A DNA stretch of 64,000 nucleotides from an uncultured Acidobacteriota bacterium. Lineage in GTDB: Bacteria > Acidobacteriota > UBA6911 > RPQK01 > JAJDTT01. The first letter of the stretch is position 1. Each line of letters starts with the position of its first letter. The translations under genes were made by a program, and so were the position numbers. Below the pieces are notes generated by a model. That model did not search any database. It saw nothing but the letters and a program-made list of their open reading frames with translations, and was not told where the DNA came from. Below, in pieces: positions 45,708 through 55,211 of this stretch. The DNA lies in the NCBI GenBank assembly GCA_951812665.1, contig CATOST010000009.1, positions 107,383 through 171,382 on the forward strand, written 5' to 3'.

Positions 45708-46212
45708 CTTTCCTGCCTCCTGTGCTTGTCGTGCGAGCCTTGATGCTCACGTATCCATTCAGGACGTTGGGAAAGACGGTGGCGGCCCCACTCCCTCTCG
45801 GCCCGTGACGGCCGGCATACACAACGGCCCGACCACCGCCGCCGAGGCGCCTCTGGCCAGAGGCGCCTCGGTTGGACCCTTCCCAGAGATCCAAACTCGT
45901 ATCGGAAGAACAGACCTGGAATCATGGAGACCCCACAGAGCCAGCCTTGGACGATGGCCTGGTCGCGGTCCGGCGCAAGTTGTCGCCGCTGGCGGCGCTC
46001 ACGGGGGCAGGGGGGGCGCTGCCCCCCCTGAGACCCCCCGGATGCAAAGAGACACATACCATTTGAAATCCCTGAAAAGAGAGTCCCGAGCCCCCCAGGT
46101 TACGCGGAACCCCCCTGTGGAAAATCAGAGATTTCCAACAGGGTGCTCCCTTTTGCTGACGCGACAATCTGTACCCCCCAAAAAAGAAAGACAGACTAAG
46201 GAATAACAGACA
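45708..46212 (-). ncRNA. Candidate bridge RNA region of the IS110 element
   Basis: A 505-nt non-coding leader upstream of the transposase, read on the minus strand. Near its 3' end, ATGGATAC (45751-45758) equals the element's one terminus plus core base (44698-44705), and after a short imperfect stem (GTGAGC...GCTCGCAC) comes GACAAG (45725-45730), complementary to the other terminus (CTTGTC, 46209-46214). This is the order expected for left and right donor guides. A target loop is less clear: GGTATG (46055-46060) equals the left target half, and TCTCAGGGGG (46024-46033) matches 8 of 10 bases of the right guide expected from the target. Several strong hairpins lie in between. Exact ends unknown. 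Confidence 0.55.
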
Positions 46213-46303
46213 AGCATACCGGGAGTATGTGACCGAGGAGCAACGCAGTCCGCCGGGATGCAGGGACGGTCGAATGCCGTGACGACTTTTGCCACGGGCT
46301 GCT
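46213..46303 (+). repeat. 160-bp palindromic repeat, right half of the copy split by IS110
   Basis: AGCATACCGGGAGTATGTGA through CTTTTGCCACGGGCTGC continues the element begun at 44627. Together the two halves make one full-length copy after removing the insertion sequence and one AG. It ends 11 bp before the rnj stop codon. Confidence 0.9.
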
Positions 46304-46314
46304 AGCCGCTCTGA

Positions 46315-47982
46315 CTACAGGGTCAGCACCACCGGGACGATCAAGGGCCTCTTCCTCGTGCGCTTGCGCAAGAAACGCTTCAATCCAGTCTGCAGCATCT
46401 GCCCCAGCAGGCCTTCGTCCCGTTTCCCGTTGGCCCCGGCTTCGGACACGAGACGGCGGATTCGGGCCCGAGTCTCCTGCATCAATTCCTGGGAGTCCTC
46501 GGGTTGAACGAATCCACGGGAGATCAGCTCCGGCTCCCCCATGAGTTCCCAGTTCATGCGGTCGATCCGGAGTCCCACCACCAGGACTCCATCGGTGGCC
46601 ATGAAACGGCGGTCTCTGAGCAGTTCCTGGCCCACCGGCCGCCGGATGCCCTCATCGATGAAGCGGCGTCCTGCCGGGACCTGGCCCAGGATCTCGGCCT
46701 TGTCGGGACTCAGGCCCAGGACTTCACCGGTCTCCAGGAGATGGACCTGGTCCGAAGGGATCCCCTGGCGCCGGGCCAAGCGGGCATGAGCCGCCAGTTG
46801 CCGGTATTCGCCATGGATGGGAACGAAGAACCGGGGCCGGGTCAGGTTGATCATGAGCTTGAGATCTTCCCGGTAACCGTGGCCGGAAGCGTGGATCGGC
46901 TGATGCCGGGAGTCCAGCACGCGGGCGCCTCGGCGGTTGAAATGGTTGATCATCTGGCCGATGCCCTTCTCGTTGCCGGGGATGATTCGGGATGAGAGCA
47001 GGACCAGATCACCGGCCTCGATCCGGGTCTGCCGGACCTCGTCCACGGACAGCCGGCTCAGGGCCGACATGGGCTCCCCTTGACTGCCGCTGGCCAACAC
47101 GATCAGACGCTCGGAGGGAATCCGGGCCAGGTCCTCCCGGGATCTCAGGAGATCGGAGTCGGTCCTCAGGTATCCCAGCCGGGACGCCAGGCGGATATTG
47201 GAGACCATGCTCCTCCCCATGGGAACCACCTTCCGCCCCACCTTGCGGGCCAGGTCCAGGACGATCTGGATTCGGTGCATGCTGCTGGCGAAGGTGGTCA
47301 GGACGATCTTTCCGTCAGCTTGCCGAAACAGCTTTTCCAGAGGTTCGTAGACGGACGACTCGGAAGGGGAAAGACCCGGGACGTCTCCATTGGTGCTGTC
47401 GGAAAAGAGCGCCAGAACGCCTTCCTGGCCCAGTTCGGCGAGTCTCGCCAAGTTGCTCCTGTGGCCATCGATGGGGGTCTGGTCGAACTTGAAGTCTCCG
47501 CTCCAGATGATCCTGCCCACGGGGGTCCGGATCGCGAAGCAATAGCTTTCGGGAAAAGAATGGGTCACCCGGAGGGGTTCCACCTGGAAGGCACCCAGGT
47601 CCACCGGCCGATCGGCTTCCAGCAGCCGAAGGTCCGCCTCCTGGTCCAACCCTCGTTCCCGGAGACGGGATGAGACCAGGCCCAACGTCAAACGGTTGGC
47701 ATAGACTGGGACCTGGAGCTGGTCGATGATGTAGGAGACACCCCCGGCGTGGTCCTCGTGGCCGTGGGTCAACACGATGGCTCGCAGCTGGCGCCGGTTC
47801 TCGAGCAGGAAACTGATGTCGGGAACCATCAGGTCCACTCCCAGGCTGGCCGCTGTGCGCCGGCCCGGAAACATCATCCCGGCATCGACCAGAATCAGAT
47901 CCTCTCCGGCCCGGAGGGCGGCACAGTTCATCCCGAATTCGCCCAGCCCTCCCAGGGGAATCACTTCCAGTTGACTGCTCAT
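46315..47982 (-). CDS. rnj: Ribonuclease J
   Basis: Metallo-beta-lactamase/beta-CASP ribonuclease with 5' exonuclease and endonuclease activities in RNA turnover and maturation. The product starts MSSQLEVIPLGGLGEFGMNC and has the zinc motif LTHGHEDHAGGVSYI, the SGDFKFDQTPIDGH motif, the beta-CASP block ASGSQGEPMSALSRL and PIHASGHGYREDLKLM. The C-terminal domain typical of RNase J is present (555 residues). An earlier in-frame codon exists at 48015 but overlaps rsmA. Confidence 0.94.
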   Translation of the reverse strand: MSSQLEVIPLGGLGEFGMNCAALRAGEDLILVDAGMMFPGRRTAASLGVDLMVPDISFLLENRRQLRAIVLTHGHEDHAGGVSYIIDQLQVPVYANRLTLGLVSSRLRERGLDQEADLRLLEADRPVDLGAFQVEPLRVTHSFPESYCFAIRTPVGRIIWSGDFKFDQTPIDGHRSNLARLAELGQEGVLALFSDSTNGDVPGLSPSESSVYEPLEKLFRQADGKIVLTTFASSMHRIQIVLDLARKVGRKVVPMGRSMVSNIRLASRLGYLRTDSDLLRSREDLARIPSERLIVLASGSQGEPMSALSRLSVDEVRQTRIEAGDLVLLSSRIIPGNEKGIGQMINHFNRRGARVLDSRHQPIHASGHGYREDLKLMINLTRPRFFVPIHGEYRQLAAHARLARRQGIPSDQVHLLETGEVLGLSPDKAEILGQVPAGRRFIDEGIRRPVGQELLRDRRFMATDGVLVVGLRIDRMNWELMGEPELISRGFVQPEDSQELMQETRARIRRLVSEAGANGKRDEGLLGQMLQTGLKRFLRKRTRKRPLIVPVVLTL

Positions 47983-47993
47983 ATGGCAGCCAA

Positions 47994-48794
47994 CTATAGC
48001 ATGCGTGCCAGACACACAAACTGTTCCAAAGACAACTCCTCCGCCCTCTGACGGGGTTCGATTTCAGCGCTTTCGAAGGCCGGTTCCAGGCGTCCCTTCC
48101 AGGGTCCGAAAGCACTCCGGAGATTGTTCTTGAGTGTCTTCCTGCGCTGGCGGAATCCGGTCCGGATCAGCTGTAGGAATCGGTCGTAGCAGGGGAGGTG
48201 GGCCGGACGTGGGCGCGGGATCAGCTGCATGGCGTGGGAGCGGACCTCGGGTGGAGGGGTAAAGGCGCCGGCCGGCACGTCGAAACCGCGAATCCGGGAA
48301 AAGCGATATTGGAGCACCAGCGTGAGGTAGCCGTAGGTCTTGGAGCCGGGCCGGGCCAGAATGCGCTGGGCGACCTCCTTCTGGACCATGAAAGTGAAGC
48401 TGTGAAACCGATGGCCGAAAGGAATCATCTTGGTGAGTACAGCGGTGGCGATATTGTAGGGAAGGTTGCCCACCAGCTTGACGGGAGCTTCGGGAAAGGT
48501 GGAGTCCCAGTCGAGGTCCAAAACGTCGGATTGGATCAGCGTAAGCCGAGACCGGGACTCGGGCCTGAGGCTGCGCTCGAGATGGTCCGCCAGGTCCCGG
48601 TCGAACTCGATGGCAACCAGGTTGCGGGCTCGCGCCAGGAGCAGGCGCGTGAGCTGTCCGGTGCCGGGGCCGATTTCAATCACGGTGTCCCGGCCCGTCG
48701 GCGCCGCCAGCCGGACCATCCGGCGGCAGTAGCCGGCGTCGTGGAGGAAGTGTTGGCCCAGCGAACGCTTGGCCCGGGGGAAGTTTGGAGTCAT
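47994..48794 (-). CDS. rsmA: 16S rRNA (adenine(1518)-N(6)/adenine(1519)-N(6))-dimethyltransferase
   Basis: KsgA/RsmA, which dimethylates two adjacent adenines near the 3' end of 16S rRNA. The start region RAKRSLGQHFLHDAGYCRRM, SAM motif IEIGPGTGQLTRLLL and catalytic KLVGNLPYNIATAVL are all present, and TFMVQKEVAQRILARPGSKT follows. Length 266 residues. It lies just upstream of rnj with a gap of 11 bp. Confidence 0.95.
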   Translation of the reverse strand: MTPNFPRAKRSLGQHFLHDAGYCRRMVRLAAPTGRDTVIEIGPGTGQLTRLLLARARNLVAIEFDRDLADHLERSLRPESRSRLTLIQSDVLDLDWDSTFPEAPVKLVGNLPYNIATAVLTKMIPFGHRFHSFTFMVQKEVAQRILARPGSKTYGYLTLVLQYRFSRIRGFDVPAGAFTPPPEVRSHAMQLIPRPRPAHLPCYDRFLQLIRTGFRQRRKTLKNNLRSAFGPWKGRLEPAFESAEIEPRQRAEELSLEQFVCLARML

Positions 48795-48986
48795 ACGATT
48801 GATCGGTGGGACCGCAGGCAGGCCGCGGCGACTTTCACCGCAGGCTCCTATGTTAACATGTGCGGCTGTGAGCGCCCGGGTCTCTGCGCCACCGAAATAC
48901 GAGGCAGTGAATAAAGGTTTCTGAAGGTCAAGCGGGGTCGGCGGCGGTGTTGGGCGCCCGTTGGATTGAGATTTCAGGAGGTCAGG

Positions 48987-49313
48987 ATGAGCGACAAGGT
49001 TCAGGACGTAACAGATCAGAGTTTCGAGACCGACGTTTTGCAGTCGAACGATCCGGTGCTGGTGGATTTCTGGGCGGCTTGGTGCGCGCCCTGCCGGATG
49101 CTCTCTCCCACTATCGACCAGATTGCCCAGGACTTTGCCGGCCGCGCCAAAGTGGTCAAGCTCAACGTCGACGAAAACCGTGAGACCTCGGCCAAGTATG
49201 GAATCCGGGGCATTCCGACGCTGCTGCTCTTCAAGAACGGGGAACTCAGGGACCAGGTCGTCGGAGCCACGTCTCGAGAGAACATCGCTCGGCTGATCGA
49301 GAACCAGCTTTAG
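48987..49313 (+). CDS. trxA: Thioredoxin
   Basis: Cytoplasmic dithiol reductant of 108 residues. The start MSDKVQDVTDQSFETDVL at 48987 has a strong AGGAGGT upstream. The active site is WAAWCAPCRMLSP (WCAPC instead of the usual WCGPC), with KLNVDENRETSAKYGIRGIP and the cis-proline IPTLLLF. Divergent from rsmA, with the promoter region between about 48795 and 48970. Confidence 0.95.
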   Translation: MSDKVQDVTDQSFETDVLQSNDPVLVDFWAAWCAPCRMLSPTIDQIAQDFAGRAKVVKLNVDENRETSAKYGIRGIPTLLLFKNGELRDQVVGATSRENIARLIENQL

Positions 49314-49390
49314 CCGTCCCCGTATTCGGGAATGGATGGCTCACCCGGTTTACGGACTTTCCATGCAGAATCGATTGCAGCTTGTCCTGA

Positions 49391-50770
<1,380 letters not shown>

Positions 50771-50894
50771 CGGGAGGGGCGATTTTCTTGTCGCCTGCTC
50801 TTCCGTGTTGCTGAGCGATTCGGTGGCCGGAAAGTGTAGAGGGGGGGACTGCCGTCCCCCTACCCCCCCCTAATCGGCGGCATGAAAGCCGCCG
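50771..50894. repeat. Short hairpins between purA and the TonB receptor gene
   Basis: The convergent gap has GGGGCGATTTTCTTGTCGCC near 50775-50794 and GGGGGACTGCCGTCCCCC near 50845-50862. Both may act as RNA 3'-end structures for the facing genes, but no U-run follows either. Confidence 0.65.
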
Positions 50895-53210
50895 CTAGAA
50901 CTCGTACTCCAGTCCCACGTAGAAGTTTCGGCCTATCTCCGGGATTCGGCTGCGGGTAAAGGGATTCGGAGAGTTGAGGTGATTGCTGTAGAGTCGATCT
51001 CCCAGGTTTTCCACCCCCGCCTTCAGAGTCCATCCGGAGGTGAGAGAAGCACGCCCTCTCAGATCGACAACGGTGTAACCATCGGTCATCTGCTCGAATC
51101 GGCTGGCGGCCACCCGGGTCTGGCTGTCCACCAGTGTCACCGCCAGGTCCACCCAGTAGCGCCGGTCGGGAGAGCTCAACTCCAGAGCCGCCTGTCCCTG
51201 AAGTGGCGGTAGGCCCAGGATCGGTTCCCCGAACAGCTCGTCCACTCCCCAGATGTAGGAGAGGAATCCCCGGAGCCGGAAAACGGGAGCCAGCCCCTGT
51301 TCCAGCGTCAATTCCGCTCCGTGGAAACGGGCCTGCGAACCGTTGATGTAGCGGAACACCACCGGCGGGCTCAGAGGCAGCCGCTTACGCAGGGAGGGGG
51401 CCGCCTGCACGGTGATGTAGTTGTCGATCACGCGGTGAAAGAGGTCCAGGTCGAGGCGGGTCGTCTCCCGCACCAGGCTGCCGCCCACGTTGAATTCCAG
51501 GCTTTCCTCCGGGTTCAATGCCGGATTGCCCATGAACTCGGCAGCGACCTGGAACTTGGTCGCGGGGAATCGGTCCGAATAACGCTCCAGGACCGTGGCG
51601 GTTCGCACGGCGCGTCCCAGTCCGGTGGTCAAGGACAGGTCCCGGCTGATGGACCAGGTGCCGTTCAAGGCGGCGCTCAGATGAGTCTCCCGCTGGTCGA
51701 GCCCGCCTTGGGTGTTGGTGGCGAAGAAGTCGGAAACCGTGCCGGCGGTGGATTGGACCCGATCGAGCCGGACCGTCCCCGCCAGTTCGGTGTACTCTCC
51801 CTCACGGAGGATCTGAACGTAGAATCCCTGGTCGTTCAAATCGGCATCGGGCCAGACCAGGTCCCGGAACAGCAGGACCCTGGGAGTGCGCCTGAAGATG
51901 GACCGGGTGGCCGTCTGGTTCGAATTATAGAAATCCAGTCCGAACCTCCAGTCCCAGAGACCACGCTCGACCAGAGCCGAGAGGTCTCCACCGATGGTAT
52001 TCGACTCGGTGGGAAGGTCCACCAGCAGACCGAAGGGAGGCTTGCGGCCGGGCATCGGACGCGCCGTCGGCTTCTCCTCGTTGTTCATGAGGTGGTCCTT
52101 CAAGTTCAGGTAGAACTGGCCTCGGATCTCGGAAAGGGCTCCTCCGGTCGGACTCCAGGTCAATCCCACGGCGTTGGACCGAGTATGGAAGTAGGTGGCG
52201 TTCAGGATCCGTCCGGGGTAATCGATGCCATGCTGTTGCTGATAGCTCCCTGCATAGTCCAGGACGAGTTCCGGCAGCAGCTTGAAACCCAGGCTCCAAT
52301 GCACGTCGTCCGACTTGTAGTCGCCGGGGACCCGGCTCCCGTCGCCCGCCCGGTAGTCGTTGCCCTGCCGCCGGTTGTAGAGCAAATGCAGCCGCATCCA
52401 CTCGTTACCGCCCCAGAACAGGCCATGTCCGTCCTGGTTGACGGCATTTTGTCCGTAGCGGTAGCCGAGCCGGCCATGGAACCGGCTGCCGCCGGTGTAG
52501 AAGGGTGGCCGGAAGGTCTGCACCTGGATTCCGCTGAGAACCCCGGCCCCCCAACCCAGGGCGTAGGGGCCTTTGACCACGCGGATGGACCGGACCGCGT
52601 GGGGGCTGACGTGGCTCATGTCCGAGTCCATCCGGGCAGGACCGGCGGCAAAGGTCCGGGTCCGGTCCACGAAGGTTCCGATCTGGTTTTCCTGCAGACC
52701 CCGAATGTTCGGTTCCAGGTTGATCGGTCCTCGCCGGACCGCGGCGGTGCCGGCCTCGCCCCGGAGAAGCTCGGCCAGGTCCTGACTCTCTTGACGGTCG
52801 ATCTTGCCGCTACCGACAGCCAACTCGCTGTGCATCCGGGGAGCACTCGCCCTGACCTCCAAATGTTGCGTGGCGGTGTCCACCTCCAGCCGCAACAGCA
52901 ACTCCTGGGGCTCATTTCCCAGAAGCCACATCCTTTCGTAGATCTGAAATCCGGGCACCCGGACCCTCAACCAATAGCGTCCCGGGTTCAGGCGCACCCG
53001 AAACTCGCCTCGATCATCGGTGAAGCGGGCCTCCACCGGTCGGCCGGAACGGAGGGCCTTCACTTCGGCGCCTGGAATGGGATAGCCGTGAGGGTCCAAG
53101 ACCCGGCCCTCGAACCATAAGGGCTCGGTTTCCGCGGCCAGGAGCATCCCTCCCGCCGGCGCCATGCAGGCGAGCTGGAGCCAGACCGCGGTGCCAATCA
53201 GTTGGCGCAT
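50895..53210 (-). CDS. TonB-dependent outer-membrane receptor
   Basis: A 771-residue receptor from ATG 53210 (AAGGAGG upstream), with signal peptide (LIGTAVWLQLACMAPAGGML). A carboxypeptidase-regulatory-like domain follows (LWFEGRVLDPHGYPIPGAEV at about 35-110), then the plug (GKIDRQESQDLAELLRGEAG and VRSIRVVKGPYALGWGAGVL) and a 22-strand type barrel ending in RNFYVGLEYEF with the terminal aromatic residue. Substrate unknown; the overall form resembles copper/haem/siderophore receptors of the vitamin B12 group. A Cys-rich secreted protein is encoded just upstream. Confidence 0.92.
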   Translation of the reverse strand: MRQLIGTAVWLQLACMAPAGGMLLAAETEPLWFEGRVLDPHGYPIPGAEVKALRSGRPVEARFTDDRGEFRVRLNPGRYWLRVRVPGFQIYERMWLLGNEPQELLLRLEVDTATQHLEVRASAPRMHSELAVGSGKIDRQESQDLAELLRGEAGTAAVRRGPINLEPNIRGLQENQIGTFVDRTRTFAAGPARMDSDMSHVSPHAVRSIRVVKGPYALGWGAGVLSGIQVQTFRPPFYTGGSRFHGRLGYRYGQNAVNQDGHGLFWGGNEWMRLHLLYNRRQGNDYRAGDGSRVPGDYKSDDVHWSLGFKLLPELVLDYAGSYQQQHGIDYPGRILNATYFHTRSNAVGLTWSPTGGALSEIRGQFYLNLKDHLMNNEEKPTARPMPGRKPPFGLLVDLPTESNTIGGDLSALVERGLWDWRFGLDFYNSNQTATRSIFRRTPRVLLFRDLVWPDADLNDQGFYVQILREGEYTELAGTVRLDRVQSTAGTVSDFFATNTQGGLDQRETHLSAALNGTWSISRDLSLTTGLGRAVRTATVLERYSDRFPATKFQVAAEFMGNPALNPEESLEFNVGGSLVRETTRLDLDLFHRVIDNYITVQAAPSLRKRLPLSPPVVFRYINGSQARFHGAELTLEQGLAPVFRLRGFLSYIWGVDELFGEPILGLPPLQGQAALELSSPDRRYWVDLAVTLVDSQTRVAASRFEQMTDGYTVVDLRGRASLTSGWTLKAGVENLGDRLYSNHLNSPNPFTRSRIPEIGRNFYVGLEYEF

Positions 53211-53321
53211 ACGATCCTCCTTGTGGTGTCGCACGTTCAGAGCAAACCGGGAACCCCGGTGGGCGCACGGATGCATTCCCGGCGGTCGGGGATCCCGAAT
53301 CGTCGTTGCCGTGTTCTCGAG

Positions 53322-53753
53322 TCAGGAGAACGAGCGTGGAGGAGGATCTTCCAGGGCTGGCGGGATCAGGGGTGTTTGAAAGGGGGTTTCTTGTGGAAGA
53401 CCGGAGTCATGGTCTCCGAGGCCGGTCCAAACCGGAGGGAGAAAGACCGCCTTCAGGTTCATGAAACCGATGCCCACGGGATCGGTTCCGCAGTCGGAGA
53501 CGAACCGGAGCTGGTCCGGTTTCCGCGCCGGCCGGGCGCAGGCCCGATGGCCGTTGTCCGGGTACTTCATTTGCTTAAGGCACACTTCCGGGCAACAGCA
53601 GACACTCCCATGGGTCGGGCAGACCGAAGCTGCCGGCTCGCTCTCCGCGTCTCGAACCACCCAGACCATGGGGCTGGCAGCCAAGACGAACAGGAGCGTG
53701 GAGCTGGCCAGGGTCTTCACAAATTCAGAGTACGCCGAACCGAACCTGGGCAC
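53322..53753 (-). CDS. Small cysteine-rich secreted protein upstream of the TonB receptor
   Basis: The frame opens with a GTG at 53753; a second GTG at 53720 begins nearer the hydrophobic signal (TLASSTLLFVLAASPMVWVV), and neither has a clear ribosome site. The mature part has a cluster of cysteines (PTHGSVCCCPEVCLKQMKY, then RACARP and VSDCGTDPVG) and a proline-rich end. The pattern suggests metal binding or disulfides. Its position 111 bp upstream of the receptor gene on the same strand suggests a shared function, possibly metal handling; this is inference. Confidence 0.6.
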   Translation of the reverse strand: MPRFGSAYSEFVKTLASSTLLFVLAASPMVWVVRDAESEPAASVCPTHGSVCCCPEVCLKQMKYPDNGHRACARPARKPDQLRFVSDCGTDPVGIGFMNLKAVFLPPVWTGLGDHDSGLPQETPFQTPLIPPALEDPPPRSFS

Positions 53754-53807
53754 AATGAGGAAGAGGGGAAAGCGAGTAAAACGCTGGTAAAATCGGGGAT
53801 GGTTGGT

Positions 53808-55211
53808 TCAGCCGTGGCGAACCCAGCGAACGATCTCGGGGAGGCTGGCGCGCTGTCCCCTCATCAGGATTCCCACCCGATAGATCCGCCCGGCCATCCA
53901 GACGGCGGCCGCCACAGCCGCGGCCAACAGGACCAGAGAGAGTGCCCACTGCCAGAACGGCACCTCGGTGGCGAAGAGCCTGGAGGGCATCACCACGGCG
54001 TTGAAAGGAGGGACCATCGACAGCATCACGGCCCACCTGTTGTTGGGGCTCTCCATCAGCAAGGGGCCCGCGATGAGGGAGATCATGCTCACGAAGACGA
54101 TGGGCGTCACCGCCTGTTGGGCGTCCTGAAGGTCACTGACCGTGGCCCCGACGGCGGCGAAAACCGAGGTATAGAGGAGATACCCCAAGAGGAAGAAGAG
54201 AAGAGCAAGGACGACGCTGTCCCACGAAATCGAACGCGAAATCAGATCAATGCCGGTGAGTTCGGCGGTGTCACCTGTGATCAGGTCGCGGCCGCCGCCG
54301 AAAGCAGGGCCGGGAGACGGCACGCTCGCCCATCCACCGCGGGCGAGAGCGTAGGCTGCCACAGCAGCCAACATCAGGGCCCAGATCCCAAGCTGAGCCA
54401 GGGCCATGGCGCCGCACCCCAGTATCTTCCCCAACATGAGTTCCCAGGGGCGTAACGACGATGCCAGGATCTCGACGATGTTCGATTGCTTGTCCTCGAT
54501 GGTCGACATCAGGACCATCTGCCCGTAAGCCACCAGGAGCATGAACATGACATAGACGATACCCATGCTGGCAGCGGTCTGTATGGTCTGGGAGCGGCTA
54601 TCGCCCGTTTCGGTGACGTTCACGGTGTTCAATCGAGGTCGGCGCAACAACTCACGAGCGTCCACCGCTTCGACTCCCGCCGCTTGGAGGCGAGTCTGCA
54701 AGAGGGCGCGTTGGAGCGCATTTCGAACCGATCTTCGGGTTGCGGACGGCACCCTGTCCTTGCCCAGCAGGGTGGCGGACACCTGGTCCTCCGCGGCATC
54801 CGTTTCCCCGTTCTGCGCCGGCTCCTGCCGGTTCAGGGAAGGGGCCACCCCCTCCGAGGCGGCGACTCCCGACGGCAGAACCAGCAGGTAGTCGAACGGC
54901 GCCGACAGGAATCGTTCCGTGATCGTGGGGACAGGGAGAGGTTCCATGTCGCGCACCCTCGACGCCGCAACGGAACCGTCATTCAACTCCTCCACCAGGA
55001 GATTCGCTACGATTCCATCGGTGTCCACGACGCCAATGGTCTTCCCCTTCTCGGAGTCCTCCACGTCCCGCATCGCTAAAACGATCAGGAATGCCACCCC
55101 GACCATGATCACCGGCATTCCGATGGTGCCCAGGATGAACCACTTGGTCTTGACCCGTTGCATGAACTCCCGGACCGCGACTGCCAGGACATTCGGCGTG
55201 AACGGGTTCAT
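53808..55211 (-). CDS. ABC-2 type transporter permease (NatB-like)
   Basis: A 467-residue membrane subunit with one N-terminal helix (IGMPVIMVGVAFLIVLAMRD), a long extracytoplasmic domain (about residues 50-210) and a block of five or six helices to the C terminus, including SMGIVYVMFMLLVAYGQMVL and MISLIAGPLLMESPNNRWAV. This is the architecture of NatB-type sodium/drug export permeases. Its ATG overlaps the stop of the ATPase gene by four bases, so the two form one coupled exporter operon. Confidence 0.9.
   Translation of the reverse strand: MNPFTPNVLAVAVREFMQRVKTKWFILGTIGMPVIMVGVAFLIVLAMRDVEDSEKGKTIGVVDTDGIVANLLVEELNDGSVAASRVRDMEPLPVPTITERFLSAPFDYLLVLPSGVAASEGVAPSLNRQEPAQNGETDAAEDQVSATLLGKDRVPSATRRSVRNALQRALLQTRLQAAGVEAVDARELLRRPRLNTVNVTETGDSRSQTIQTAASMGIVYVMFMLLVAYGQMVLMSTIEDKQSNIVEILASSLRPWELMLGKILGCGAMALAQLGIWALMLAAVAAYALARGGWASVPSPGPAFGGGRDLITGDTAELTGIDLISRSISWDSVVLALLFFLLGYLLYTSVFAAVGATVSDLQDAQQAVTPIVFVSMISLIAGPLLMESPNNRWAVMLSMVPPFNAVVMPSRLFATEVPFWQWALSLVLLAAAVAAAVWMAGRIYRVGILMRGQRASLPEIVRWVRHG

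Larger units (their letters stand above)
44697..46212 (-). mobile_element. IS110-family insertion sequence
   Basis: Borders are set by comparison with the uninterrupted repeats: the left junction is GAGGGAG then TATCCATG, the right junction is CAGACA then AGCATACCGG, and the empty site reads GAGGGAGCATACCGG. The dinucleotide AG (CT in transposase orientation) is shared by both junctions, giving an element of about 1,516 bp with no terminal inverted repeats, as expected of IS110 elements. It contains one DEDD transposase gene (minus strand), a 55-bp 3' end and a 505-bp 5' leader. Confidence 0.88.

Noticed and set aside
45704..46057. Open frame of about 117 residues inside the IS110 leader (minus strand)
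   Set aside because: It overlaps the transposase start, has low-complexity Arg/Gly-rich translation and runs through strong hairpins. A structured RNA explains the region better.
44627..46303. Interpreting the palindrome halves as terminal repeats of the IS element
   Set aside because: Intact palindromes without any insertion sequence exist at 14370 and 29294, so the halves are the target and not part of the element.
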